Origin: Streptomyces fildesensis | Lineage (GTDB): Bacteria > Actinomycetota > Actinomycetes > Streptomycetales > Streptomycetaceae | Direction: 5' to 3' | DNA length: 64,000 nucleotides | NCBI RefSeq assembly: GCF_016107395.1 | Contig: NZ_JAAIKO010000012.1 | Coordinates: 62,001-126,000, forward strand | Shown here: positions 35,757 to 43,317 of the stretch, piece after piece | Position numbering within the stretch: the stretch's first letter is position 1 | Layout of the letters: every line of letters starts with the position of its first letter | Notes under the pieces: generated by a model | The model's input: only the letters and a program-made list of their open reading frames with translations | Told to the model about the DNA's origin: nothing | The model's database searches: none | Position numbers and translations under genes: made by a program

Positions 35757-35809
35757 CCAGGACGTCGTTCCGACCGCCCCCAGACGAACCCTCTTCCCCG
35801 GAGCTGTCC

Positions 35810-36814
35810 ATGCCACCGCCCCTGCCGACGCCGGAAACTCCGGCATCCGAAACGCCGACGCTCGTCATCGGCGAGGCACTCACCGACATCCTCACCGGCC
35901 CGGACGGGTCGCGGCGCTGCCGTCCGGGCGGCAGCCCGGCGAACGTGGCGCTGGGCCTGGCCCGGCTCGGCCACCCGGTCCGGCTCGCCACCCGGATCGG
36001 CCGCGATCCCTTCGGCCAGGTGCTGCGGACCCATCTGGGCCGAAGCGGGGTGGTGCTCACGGACGGGTCCGTCCTCGATGTCCCGACGTCGACGGCCGCC
36101 GCCCGTCTCGATGCGGCCGGGGCGGCCGAGTACACCTTCGACATCTCGTGGGAGCTGCCTCCCAAGGCCCTGGAGACCGCCCGCTCCGGTACGGCGGGCC
36201 ACCTGCACACCGGATCGATCGCCACGGCGCTCGCGCCAGGTGCCGATCAGGTGCTCGCCGCCGTCGAGGCCGCACGGGACACGTCCACCGTCTCGTACGA
36301 CCCGAACCTTAGGCCCGCACTGCTCGGAAAGCCCGACGACGAGCGTCCTCGGGTCGAGCACCTGGTCTCGGTCAGTGATGTGGTGAAGGCCAGTCAGGAA
36401 GATCTGGCCTGGCTCTACCCCGGGCAGGACATCCACGAAGTGGCCCTCCGCTGGTCGCGAAGCGGACCCTCACTCGTGGTCCTCACCTTCGGCGCAGGCG
36501 GCTCACAGGTCTGGTGGCGACAGGGCCGGTACGCACTGCCGGCGCCGTCGGTCGAGGTCGTCGACACCGTGGGAGCCGGCGACGCCTTCATGTCGGGACT
36601 CCTTAGCGGCCTGCTCCGGGCCGGGCTGCTCGGCGCGGGAGGAACGGCCGGGCAGCCCGACGCATCCGCGCCGCGGACGCGACTCCGCACCGCGACCTCC
36701 ACCACCGACCCGTACCAGGACGTCCTCCGAGCCCTCCGCCTGGCCACCCGCTCGGCCGCTCTGACCTGCACCAGGGAGGGCGCCGACCCGCCGACCCAGG
36801 CTGACATGCCATGA
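35810..36814 (+). CDS. PfkB family carbohydrate kinase, probable fructokinase
   Basis: The 334-residue kinase has GGSPANVALGLARLGHPV and IGRDPFGQ (substrate side), SYDPNLRPAL, and the C-terminal PfkB signature DTVGAGDAFMSGLL with the catalytic Asp. An unusual Pro/Thr-rich insert (about 278-305) precedes the last helix. It probably phosphorylates fructose formed by the preceding dehydrogenase. Spacing to the dehydrogenase is 53 bp; it ends the operon. Confidence 0.9.
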   Translation: MPPPLPTPETPASETPTLVIGEALTDILTGPDGSRRCRPGGSPANVALGLARLGHPVRLATRIGRDPFGQVLRTHLGRSGVVLTDGSVLDVPTSTAAARLDAAGAAEYTFDISWELPPKALETARSGTAGHLHTGSIATALAPGADQVLAAVEAARDTSTVSYDPNLRPALLGKPDDERPRVEHLVSVSDVVKASQEDLAWLYPGQDIHEVALRWSRSGPSLVVLTFGAGGSQVWWRQGRYALPAPSVEVVDTVGAGDAFMSGLLSGLLRAGLLGAGGTAGQPDASAPRTRLRTATSTTDPYQDVLRALRLATRSAALTCTREGADPPTQADMP

Positions 36815-36861
36815 CGTGACGTGGGTCGTTCCCGGAGCCCTGCGCCGCTCCCGTCGTGTCG

Positions 36862-37644
36862 TCAGGCGCCGAAGAACTCGGCCAGCACCGGGGCGAGCGC
36901 GTCCGGGGCCACGTCGTGCGTCTGGCCGTCGAGCGTCCGGTGCCCGGCGGTCGGGAGGGCGTCCGCGGTGGCCTTCGCCGCCTGCTGCAGGCCCTCCGGG
37001 CTGGCGCCACCGGCGAGGACCAGCGCGGGAATGACGATCGTCGATGCCAGGGCGCGCGGCACGTGGCCGTCGCCGAGCACCTCGTCGTCGTAGGCGAGCG
37101 TCGGCGCGATCGCCTCCAACGGGGCCCACCCCGGCTGCGACCGCATACCGTCCACGGCCTGCGCGGGCATACCGACGTGCGTCATGAACAGCGCCACGGC
37201 GTCGCCCTTGCGCCCGGCGTCGAGCAACTCGTGGAGCTGCTCGGTGTACCTCTTGATCCGGGTGCCGTCTTCGCTCTCAGCCATGAACGGGGGTTCGTAG
37301 AGCGCCATCCTGGCGATCCCGGAGCCGGCCGCCGCAGCCGCCAGAGTGAGCGCCGCACCGGAGGAGATTCCGTAGACGTACGCCCGGCCACCGGCCCGCG
37401 CGATGACGGCCTGCAGGTCCTCGATCTCGCGGGCGACCGCGTACGGGGTGGTGTCCGAGCTGTCGCCCCGGCCACGACGGTCGTACGTGTGGACGGTGAA
37501 GCTCTCCCGCAGCAGCGCGGCGAGCGGCCGCATCGGCCCCGCGGCGCGGTGGCACATGGCGCCGTCGACGAGGACGAGCGCCGGCCCGCTGCCGGTGTGC
37601 TCATAGGCGATCTCGGTGCCGTCGGCTGATGTGAGTACAGACAT
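36862..37644 (-). CDS. Alpha/beta hydrolase
   Basis: The 260-residue protein has the alpha/beta-hydrolase fold: oxyanion-side LVLVDGAM, YDRRGRGDS, nucleophile elbow YGISSGAA with Ser about 98, an Asp segment IPALVLAGG and a C-terminal His in QTHDVAPDALAP. It is probably an esterase or lactonase of unknown substrate. AAGGAG precedes ATG 37644. It is 10 bp downstream of the AHSA1 gene and belongs to the ArsR-controlled operon. Confidence 0.9.
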   Translation of the reverse strand: MSVLTSADGTEIAYEHTGSGPALVLVDGAMCHRAAGPMRPLAALLRESFTVHTYDRRGRGDSSDTTPYAVAREIEDLQAVIARAGGRAYVYGISSGAALTLAAAAAGSGIARMALYEPPFMAESEDGTRIKRYTEQLHELLDAGRKGDAVALFMTHVGMPAQAVDGMRSQPGWAPLEAIAPTLAYDDEVLGDGHVPRALASTIVIPALVLAGGASPEGLQQAAKATADALPTAGHRTLDGQTHDVAPDALAPVLAEFFGA

Positions 37645-37654
37645 GACGTGCTCC

Positions 37655-38116
37655 TTACTCCTGCTGTCCCTGCTCGGGGTCGAGACCGGCCAGGTAGACG
37701 TCGAGGCGGTCGAGGCTGGTGCTGAAACCGGCTCTCGCCTCTGCACTGAGGTACGCGGCCGGCACGTTGGTCTGATGGGTCACCACCTCGGTGCGCCCGT
37801 CCTTCAGATCGACGAAGGAGATCGTGGTGCGCATGCCGCCCTCGACATCCGCCTCGATCCACACCAGGCGCTCGGGCCGGCGGACCTCGACGAAGACCGC
37901 CCGCATGGTGTGCGTGCTGCCGTCGGTATCGCTGACGATGGTGGTCTCGAAGACCCCGCCCGGCCGCGGATCGATGACGATGTTGCCGACCGGGGTGGTC
38001 GTACCGGTCGGCCCCCAGAAGTGAGTGAGGTGCTCCGGCATGGTCATGCAGTCGAACAGCAACTCGGGCGACGCCCGGTGCACGCGCCGATACGTGAGCT
38101 CACCTGTCGCGGTCAT
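37655..38116 (-). CDS. SRPBCC/AHSA1 domain protein
   Basis: The 153-residue protein has a START-like fold: YRRVHRASPELLFDCMTMPEHLTHFWGP at the start, PRPGGVFETTI, RPERLVWIEADVE and a C-terminal helix. Members bind hydrophobic ligands or act with ArsR-type regulators. Its ATG overlaps the stop of the ArsR gene (38113-38116), a standard coupled ArsR-AHSA1 pair whose cellular role is rarely known. Confidence 0.9.
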   Translation of the reverse strand: MTATGELTYRRVHRASPELLFDCMTMPEHLTHFWGPTGTTTPVGNIVIDPRPGGVFETTIVSDTDGSTHTMRAVFVEVRRPERLVWIEADVEGGMRTTISFVDLKDGRTEVVTHQTNVPAAYLSAEARAGFSTSLDRLDVYLAGLDPEQGQQE

Positions 38117-38472
38117 TGTGGCGTCCCTTCGTCGTCGCGCCGCTGGGTCCGAAGCGCCGCCAGATGCTCGTCGAGACGATCATGACGGTCGGCCCAGACC
38201 TGCCGGTGCCGTGTGATCCAGTCGGCGGCCGTGTCGAGGCGCACCGTCTCCAGAGCGCACGGCCGTGACTGCGCGCTGCGGGTCCGTGAGATGAGCCGGG
38301 CGCGCTCGAGCACTCTCAGGTGCTTCGAGACCGCCTGCTGCGTCATCGCGAACGGCTCGGCGAGCTCGTTCACCGTCGCGTCGCCGCGTGCCAGCTGCTC
38401 CAGGATCGCGCGCCTGGTGGGATCGGCCAGCGCCGAGAACACCAGGCTCAATTCGTCTTCGACGACTGCCAT
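38113..38472 (-). CDS. ArsR family transcriptional repressor
   Basis: The 119-residue winged-helix protein has LVFSALADPTRRAILEQLARGDATV, MTQQAVSKHLRVLERARLISRTR and a charged C-terminal helix. It lacks the paired cysteines of metal-sensing ArsR proteins, so it belongs to the SRPBCC-linked subgroup. The frame extends far upstream, but ATG 38472 begins the domain and leaves the palindrome at 38501-38522 in the promoter. It should control itself, the AHSA1 protein and the hydrolase. Confidence 0.92.
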   Translation of the reverse strand: MAVVEDELSLVFSALADPTRRAILEQLARGDATVNELAEPFAMTQQAVSKHLRVLERARLISRTRSAQSRPCALETVRLDTAADWITRHRQVWADRHDRLDEHLAALRTQRRDDEGTPQ

Positions 38473-38500
38473 ACCTCGACCGTACCCACAACCAGCTATT

Positions 38501-38522
38501 TTCACAACCGATAGGTTGTGAA
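38501..38522. promoter_or_regulatory. ArsR operator (perfect 9-bp inverted repeat)
   Basis: TTCACAACC-GATA-GGTTGTGAA is a perfect 9-bp inverted repeat with a 4-base centre, 29 bp upstream of the ArsR start. An additional half-site CACAACC occurs at 38487-38493. The AT-rich stretch between them (CTATTTT) may be part of the promoter. Assignment to the ArsR protein is by position. Confidence 0.82.
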
Positions 38523-38662
38523 GTGCAGGCGGGGGTGGTACCGGGGTACTACCGTCCGTTTGTGGATCAGTCCGGGGTACCACGGTTCCGGGGTCCGCGG
38601 CTTCTAGCGTTGCTGGTGAGGCGGTCGGGCAGGACCGGCGCCCCTGAGCGAGGGAAGACGCG

Positions 38663-39592
38663 ATGATCGAGGCGCAGCAGCTGACGAAGAGGTACGGGGA
38701 GACGACGGCGGTCGACCGGCTGGACTTCACGGTCAGGCCCGGCACCGTCACCGGGTTCCTCGGACCCAATGGCGCGGGCAAGTCGACCACGATGCGGATG
38801 ATCGTCGGTCTGGACGCCCCCACCCACGGCACGGTCACCGTCAACGGCCGCCGCTACGCCGAGCACACCGCCCCGCTGCAGGAGGTCGGGGCCCTGCTGG
38901 AGGCGAAGTCGATCCACCCGGGCCGGTCGGCGTTCGACCACCTGATGGCCCAGGCGTACACCCATGGCATTCCGCGCCGCCGGGTGGAGGAGGTCATCGG
39001 GATGACGGGTCTGGACTCGGTGGCGAAGAAGCGCGCTGGCGCCTTCTCCCTGGGGATGGGCCAGCGGCTGGGCATCGCGGCCGCGCTGCTCGGCGATCCG
39101 GCCACCGTCATGCTCGACGAGCCGGTCAACGGGCTGGACCCCGAGGGCGTGCTGTGGATCCGCAATCTGCTCACGGGGCTGGCGAGTGAGGGCCGCACGG
39201 TGTTCGTGTCCTCGCACCTGATGAGCGAGATGGCCCTGGTCGCGGACCATCTGATCGTCGTCGGACGGGGCCGGATGCTGGCCGACACCACCGTCGAGGA
39301 ACTGATCAGCCAGGCTGGCGGGGACACGGTGCAGGTCGCCACGGCGGATCCCGCCCGGCTGCGCGAGGTCCTGGCGGGACCCGGCATCGAGATCACCGGC
39401 CGGGTCGGCTCCGAGGAACTCCAGGTGACGGGCATGGAGGCCCGCGCGATCGGACTGAAGGCCGCCGAGGCCGGCATCGCGCTGTTCCAGCTCACCGCGA
39501 AGGCGCTGTCCCTGGAGGAGGCGTTCATGGAACTGACACGGGACGCGGTCGAGTACCACGGCACCACCGAGACCTCCGGGAGCGCAGCATGA
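38663..39592 (+). CDS. ABC transporter ATP-binding protein
   Basis: The 309-residue protein has Walker A GPNGAGKST, Q-loop EVGALLEAKSIHP, signature LGMGQRLGIAAAL (SLGMGQ in place of LSGGQ) and Walker B VMLDEPVNGLDPEG, then a C-terminal extension of about 90 residues typical of the CcmA/NatA bacteriocin or drug-export type. It energises the ABC-2 permease whose start overlaps its stop. The target may be a peptide, drug or lipid. Confidence 0.93.
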   Translation: MIEAQQLTKRYGETTAVDRLDFTVRPGTVTGFLGPNGAGKSTTMRMIVGLDAPTHGTVTVNGRRYAEHTAPLQEVGALLEAKSIHPGRSAFDHLMAQAYTHGIPRRRVEEVIGMTGLDSVAKKRAGAFSLGMGQRLGIAAALLGDPATVMLDEPVNGLDPEGVLWIRNLLTGLASEGRTVFVSSHLMSEMALVADHLIVVGRGRMLADTTVEELISQAGGDTVQVATADPARLREVLAGPGIEITGRVGSEELQVTGMEARAIGLKAAEAGIALFQLTAKALSLEEAFMELTRDAVEYHGTTETSGSAA

Positions 39593-40437
39593 GCACCATC
39601 ACGTCGACCCGCACCCCCGTCCCGAGCCCCGTGCAGGGCGGCCGTCCGGTCTACCGGGTGACCGCGCGGCGCGTGCTGCGCTCGGAGTGGGCCAAGCTGT
39701 GGTCCCTGCGCTCCACCTGGATCACCCTGGGCCTGGGCCTGCTGTTCCTGGTGGCCTTCGGCCTGATCGCCTCGTGGCAGTTCAAGTCCAGGATCACCTC
39801 CGGCCGGCACATGGACGGCGACTTCGCCAGCTCCACCGCGGTGAGCCTGTCCCTGTTCGGCACGAACTTCGCGCAGTTGGCACTCGGTGTGCTGGGCGTG
39901 CTGGTGACCGCGGGCGAGTACTCCACCGGCATGATCCGCTCCACGCTGGCCGCGGTACCGCGCCGGCTGCCGGTGCTCTGGTCCAAGTCGGCCGTCTTCG
40001 GCGCGGTCGCCCTGGTGGTCGGCACCGTGGGAGCGTTCGTCGCCTTCCTCTTCGGCAGCGGAATCGTCTCGGGAACGCCTGCGGCCCTCTCGATCTCGGA
40101 CCCGGGTGTGGTGCGCAGCCTGCTGGCGGCCGGTCTCTACCTCGGTCTGATCGGTGTTCTGGGAACGGCCCTGGGCGCGCTGCTGCGATCGGTGGCCGGC
40201 GGTATCTCGGTCCTGGTCGGTTCGCTGATGCTGGTCCCCGGACTCATCTCGCTGCTGCCCAGCTCCTGGCAGGACCACGTGAGGCCCTATCTGCCCAGCG
40301 AGGCCGGAGCATCGATGTTCGCCCTTCACCATGAGGCACACACTCTGACTCCTACGGCCGGACTGCTGGTCTTCCTGGCCTGGACCGGACTGGCGATGGC
40401 AGGGGCCTCCTGGCGCCTGATGCGCACCGACGCCTGA
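39589..40437 (+). CDS. ABC-2 type transporter permease
   Basis: The 282-residue membrane protein has about six hydrophobic segments and the family layout RVLRSEWAKLWSLRSTWITL at the N-terminus, a periplasmic loop, then GVLGVLVTAGEYSTGMIRSTL. It forms the membrane part of an exporter with the preceding ATPase (ATGA overlap). The two-component system that follows by about 95 bp probably controls this exporter, as in many antibiotic-response loci. Confidence 0.92.
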   Translation: MSTITSTRTPVPSPVQGGRPVYRVTARRVLRSEWAKLWSLRSTWITLGLGLLFLVAFGLIASWQFKSRITSGRHMDGDFASSTAVSLSLFGTNFAQLALGVLGVLVTAGEYSTGMIRSTLAAVPRRLPVLWSKSAVFGAVALVVGTVGAFVAFLFGSGIVSGTPAALSISDPGVVRSLLAAGLYLGLIGVLGTALGALLRSVAGGISVLVGSLMLVPGLISLLPSSWQDHVRPYLPSEAGASMFALHHEAHTLTPTAGLLVFLAWTGLAMAGASWRLMRTDA

Positions 40438-40530
40438 CACTGCCGAAACCGACGACCCGGGATCACGGCGTCGGCGCGTCGCCCGGACAGCTCGGGTGCC
40501 GTGCCGACGCCGTTGGCCCACGATGGGCAG

Positions 40531-41865
40531 GTGACCCCCGTGACCACCGACATCCCCGCCGGAGCTGACCCCTCCGCGCGCCCGCTCCCGCCCGCGGAAC
40601 CCGATCTGCTGTGGGGACACCCGCTGGTGATCGCGCTGAACCGGGTCGTCCAGCGCCTGCGCGCGGCCGACCTGCGGCGCCCATGGGTGCTGGACACGGC
40701 CGTGGCGGTCGGAGTATTCCTGCTGTTCGGCGCGGCGGACCTGGTGCATGACGGCGACCGGCACGAGATGGCCGTGAGGTTCACACACCTGCCGGTGGCC
40801 GGGGTGCTGGCCCTGCAGGCCGGGCTGGTGGTGCCCCTGCTGTGGCGGCGCCGTATGCCGTCGGCGACGTTCGCCGCCGTGCTGGCCGTGTTCCTGATCC
40901 AGTGGCTGCTGGGGGCCTGGCTGCGCGCCGACGTGGCGCTGCTCATCGCCCTGTACAGCCTGGCACTGCACGGGCGACTGCGGCATCTGCCCTGGGCCTG
41001 CGCGGCCATGGCCGGCGTTCTGGGGCTGGTGTCGGTGCGCGTCTCGGAGGCGGTGTCCGTGGGGGACGCGCTGTTCTTCCTGTTCAGCGCGGTGACCGCG
41101 GCGCTGGCCCTGGGCCTTGCGGTGCGCATCCGCCGGTCCCAGCTCGCCGGCCTGCGCGAGCGCGCGGCCCGCCTGGAGATCGAACGGGACCAGCGCAGCA
41201 AACTGGCCGCCGCCGGCGAACGCACCCGGGTGGCACGCGAGATGCACGACATCGTCGGACACAACCTGTCCGTCATGATCACGCTTGCCGACGGTGGTGC
41301 GTACGCGGCTCTCATCGCTCCTGAGCGGGGCAAGGAAGCGCTGGAACTCATCGGCGAGACCGGCCGTCAGGCCCTGGGAGAACTACGGCGCATGCTCGGT
41401 GTGCTGCGCGATCGGACGGACGCTCCCGAGCTCAGTCCGCAGCCCGGCATCGCGGACATCGACGCCCTGTGCGCGCGTATCCGTGCTGCCGGCCCCAAGG
41501 TCCGCTACCGCACGATCGGAGAGCTGGACGCCCTGGACCGCGGTGTGCAGCTGACGGCCTACCGGATCGTCCAGGAGGCGCTCACCAACTCGCTCCGGCA
41601 CGCCGGTGCCGAAACCCAGGTGCAACTCGCCCTCACCGTCGACGGCGCACAGCTGCGCATCACCGCCGACGACACCGGTCCGCCCACCGGGACCGGACGG
41701 CCCGCACCGGAGAACCAGGAGGGGCACGGCCTGGCGGGCATGGCCGAACGCGCAGCGCTGTACGGCGGGAGCATCATCGCCGGACCACGGCCCGGCGGAG
41801 GGTGGAGCGTACAGGTCACCCTCGACCTCACCCCGCTCACCGGCCCCCCGGGAGAGACCTCGTGA
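40531..41865 (+). CDS. Sensor histidine kinase (HisKA_3/NarX type)
   Basis: From GTG 40531 the kinase has 444 residues, with five or six N-terminal membrane segments, a short coiled linker (ERAARLEIERDQRSKLAAAGE), the dimerisation/phosphoacceptor motif REMHDIVGHNLSVMI with H239, and an HATPase_c domain (QEALTNSLRHAGAE N-box, DDTGPPTG, GHGLAGMAERAALYGG). It signals to the NarL-type regulator downstream, probably in response to an envelope-active compound given the exporter upstream. GTG 40501 and GTG 40540 are other possible starts. Confidence 0.92.
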   Translation: MTPVTTDIPAGADPSARPLPPAEPDLLWGHPLVIALNRVVQRLRAADLRRPWVLDTAVAVGVFLLFGAADLVHDGDRHEMAVRFTHLPVAGVLALQAGLVVPLLWRRRMPSATFAAVLAVFLIQWLLGAWLRADVALLIALYSLALHGRLRHLPWACAAMAGVLGLVSVRVSEAVSVGDALFFLFSAVTAALALGLAVRIRRSQLAGLRERAARLEIERDQRSKLAAAGERTRVAREMHDIVGHNLSVMITLADGGAYAALIAPERGKEALELIGETGRQALGELRRMLGVLRDRTDAPELSPQPGIADIDALCARIRAAGPKVRYRTIGELDALDRGVQLTAYRIVQEALTNSLRHAGAETQVQLALTVDGAQLRITADDTGPPTGTGRPAPENQEGHGLAGMAERAALYGGSIIAGPRPGGGWSVQVTLDLTPLTGPPGETS

Positions 41866-41935
41866 CCACCGTCCTCATCGGAGAGTCCTCATGACCACCG
41901 TCCTCCCGGAGACCTCATGACCACCGTCCTCATCG
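41851..41935 (+). repeat. Triplicated kinase/regulator junction with two overlapping mini-ORFs
   Basis: The unit GGAGA-N-CCTC-(A/G)TGACCACCGTCCTC occurs three times, with start codons at 41862 (GTG), 41891 (ATG) and 41917 (ATG). The kinase stop overlaps the first start. The first frame reads VTTVLIGESS and its TGA (41892-41894) overlaps the second ATG. The second reads MTTVLPETS and its TGA (41918-41920) overlaps the third ATG, the real response-regulator start. Each start has its own GGAGA ribosome site. The copies are spaced 29 and 26 bp, out of frame with one another. It looks like a tandem duplication of the coupling junction. Confidence 0.85.
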
Positions 41936-42594
41936 TGGACGACCAGCCCATGCAGCGTCTGGGCTTCCGCATGCTGCTGGAATCCGTCCCGGACACCGAC
42001 GTGGTCGGGGAAGCCGCGCACGGAGCCGACGCCGTACGCCAGGCCGCCGAACTGCGCCCCGACGTCGTCCTCATGGACGTACGGATGCCCGGCATGGACG
42101 GTATCGAGGCGACCCGCCGCATCGTCGCCACCGGCGGACGCTCCCGCGTCCTGGTCATGACCACCTTCGACCTGGACGAATACGCCCACACCGCGCTGCG
42201 CGCCGGCGCCAGCGGCTTCCTCCTCAAGGACGCGCGCCCCGAAGAACTGCTGGCGGGCATCCGGGCGGTCGCCGCGGGCGACGCCGTCATCGCCCCGGCC
42301 CTCACCCGGCGCCTGCTCGACGCCTACGCCCACCATCTGCCCGGCCACCTCCAGGACCACGAGCCGCAGGACGATCCCAAGCTGCGCACCCTCACCGGAC
42401 GCGAACGGGAGATCCTGGTCGCCATCGGGCGGGGCTGGACCAACGCGGAGATCGCCGAGCGGCTGGTGCTGGCGGAGTCCACCGTGAAGACCCACGTCGG
42501 ACGGGTGCTCGCGAAGATCGGCGCCCGCGACAGGATCCAAGCCGTCATCTTCGCCTACGACCTGGGCCTCACCCGCCCGCACACCACGGACTGA
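41917..42594 (+). CDS. NarL/FixJ family response regulator
   Basis: The 225-residue regulator has a receiver domain (VDDQPMQRLGFRMLL; phosphoacceptor D54 in VVLMDVRMPG; TTFDLDEY; LLKDARPEEL) and a LuxR-type helix-turn-helix (LTGREREILVAIGRGWTNAEIAERLVLAESTVKTHVGRVLAKIGARDR). It partners the preceding kinase. The likely target is the exporter operon at 38663; no operator could be recognised. Its translation start is preceded by two mini-ORFs with the same N-terminus. Confidence 0.95.
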   Translation: MTTVLIVDDQPMQRLGFRMLLESVPDTDVVGEAAHGADAVRQAAELRPDVVLMDVRMPGMDGIEATRRIVATGGRSRVLVMTTFDLDEYAHTALRAGASGFLLKDARPEELLAGIRAVAAGDAVIAPALTRRLLDAYAHHLPGHLQDHEPQDDPKLRTLTGREREILVAIGRGWTNAEIAERLVLAESTVKTHVGRVLAKIGARDRIQAVIFAYDLGLTRPHTTD

Positions 42595-42618
42595 CGGCAG
42601 TCCGCGCCCGCGGTGACT

Positions 42619-42643
42619 GGACCCTCCCCACGAGGGAGGGTCC
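42619..42643. promoter_or_regulatory. MerR-type operator before the decayed MerR gene
   Basis: GGACCCTCCC (42619-42628) pairs with GGGAGGGTCC (42634-42643), a perfect 10-bp inverted repeat with a 5-base centre, just before the MerR fragment. Streptomycete MerR regulators commonly bind such GACCCTCC/GGAGGGTC dyads in their own promoters. The sequence could also form a terminator hairpin for the response-regulator gene, which ends 25 bases earlier. Confidence 0.65.
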
Positions 42644-42654
42644 ACGATGGTGCC

Positions 42655-42881
42655 GTGCAGGACGAACTACTGACCGTCGGCCGCTTCGCCCGGCTGTGCC
42701 GGCTGAGCGTGAAGCAACTGCGGCACAGACCGGGACGATCGACCGGCTCCGCTCGTTCCCCGACACCGGCGGTCACACCGTGGCCGGCCACCACCACGAG
42801 ATCTATCTGTCGAACCCGAACCGGACGGCCCCGGACGCGATGCGGACCATCATCCGCTACCCCGTGAAACCGGCGTCCTGA
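42655..42881 (+). pseudogene. MerR family regulator with large internal deletion
   Basis: From GTG 42655 the first 23 residues (ELLTVGRFARLCRLSVKQLRH) are the start of a MerR helix-turn-helix. After about 42725 the reading shifts: another frame carries TGTIDRLRSFPDTGGHTVAG, HHHEIYLSNPNRTAPDAMRT and IIRYPVKPAS, the end of a MerR protein with a GyrI-like ligand domain. About 200 residues between are missing. Start, end and operator survive, so this is one recent internal deletion. Confidence 0.8.
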
Positions 42882-42950
42882 TACCGACGGTGCAACGGAC
42901 GCGGGACCGGGCTTTGTTCGGCCTTCGCGAGTCCCAGTAGGGTCCAGCGT

Positions 42951-43250
42951 ATGTCCGTGAACATTCACCTCTCGCTGCACATCAACGACCTCTCCTCCTC
43001 CGACGAGGCCGACGCCGTGGAGACCGCGCTGAGAACGGTCCTGCGGGACCACTCGATCGAGAAGGAGGTGAGGGTCGGCGTCTTCCTGAGTCCGCACTGG
43101 GTCAAGGTGACGAGTGAGGACGGTCCGTTGAGCGTCAGACGCTTCGGGCAGTGGAGTGTCGCCTTCGAGCGCGACGTCACGGAGGCGGTCCGTGCCGTCG
43201 CGCCCTCGGCGGACATCGATCTGGAATGGGACTACCCGGACTACGACTGA
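42951..43250 (+). CDS. Hypothetical protein, 99 residues
   Basis: I do not recognise the family. The small acidic protein (MSVNIHLSLHINDLSSSDEADAV... ending LEWDYPDYD) alternates predicted strands and helices: NIHLSLHIND, a helix AVETALRTVLRDHS, VRVGVFLSPHWVKV, then QWSVAFERDVTEAVRAV. There is no signal peptide or membrane segment. Codon use matches its neighbours. The pattern could suit a small partner or immunity-type protein, but nothing proves this. GGGTCC before the ATG is a weak ribosome site. Confidence 0.65.
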   Translation: MSVNIHLSLHINDLSSSDEADAVETALRTVLRDHSIEKEVRVGVFLSPHWVKVTSEDGPLSVRRFGQWSVAFERDVTEAVRAVAPSADIDLEWDYPDYD

Positions 43251-43317
43251 ATCCGCCTCACCGAGCGCGATCCAGCATCAGCGAGCGCGATCGAGCCGGT
43301 GATTCACCCCGCGGAGC

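Noticed and set aside
38854..41262. An 802-residue minus-strand open frame
   Set aside because: Opposes the ABC exporter and kinase genes, which have clear motifs; the frame itself is His/Gln/Arg-rich without a fold.
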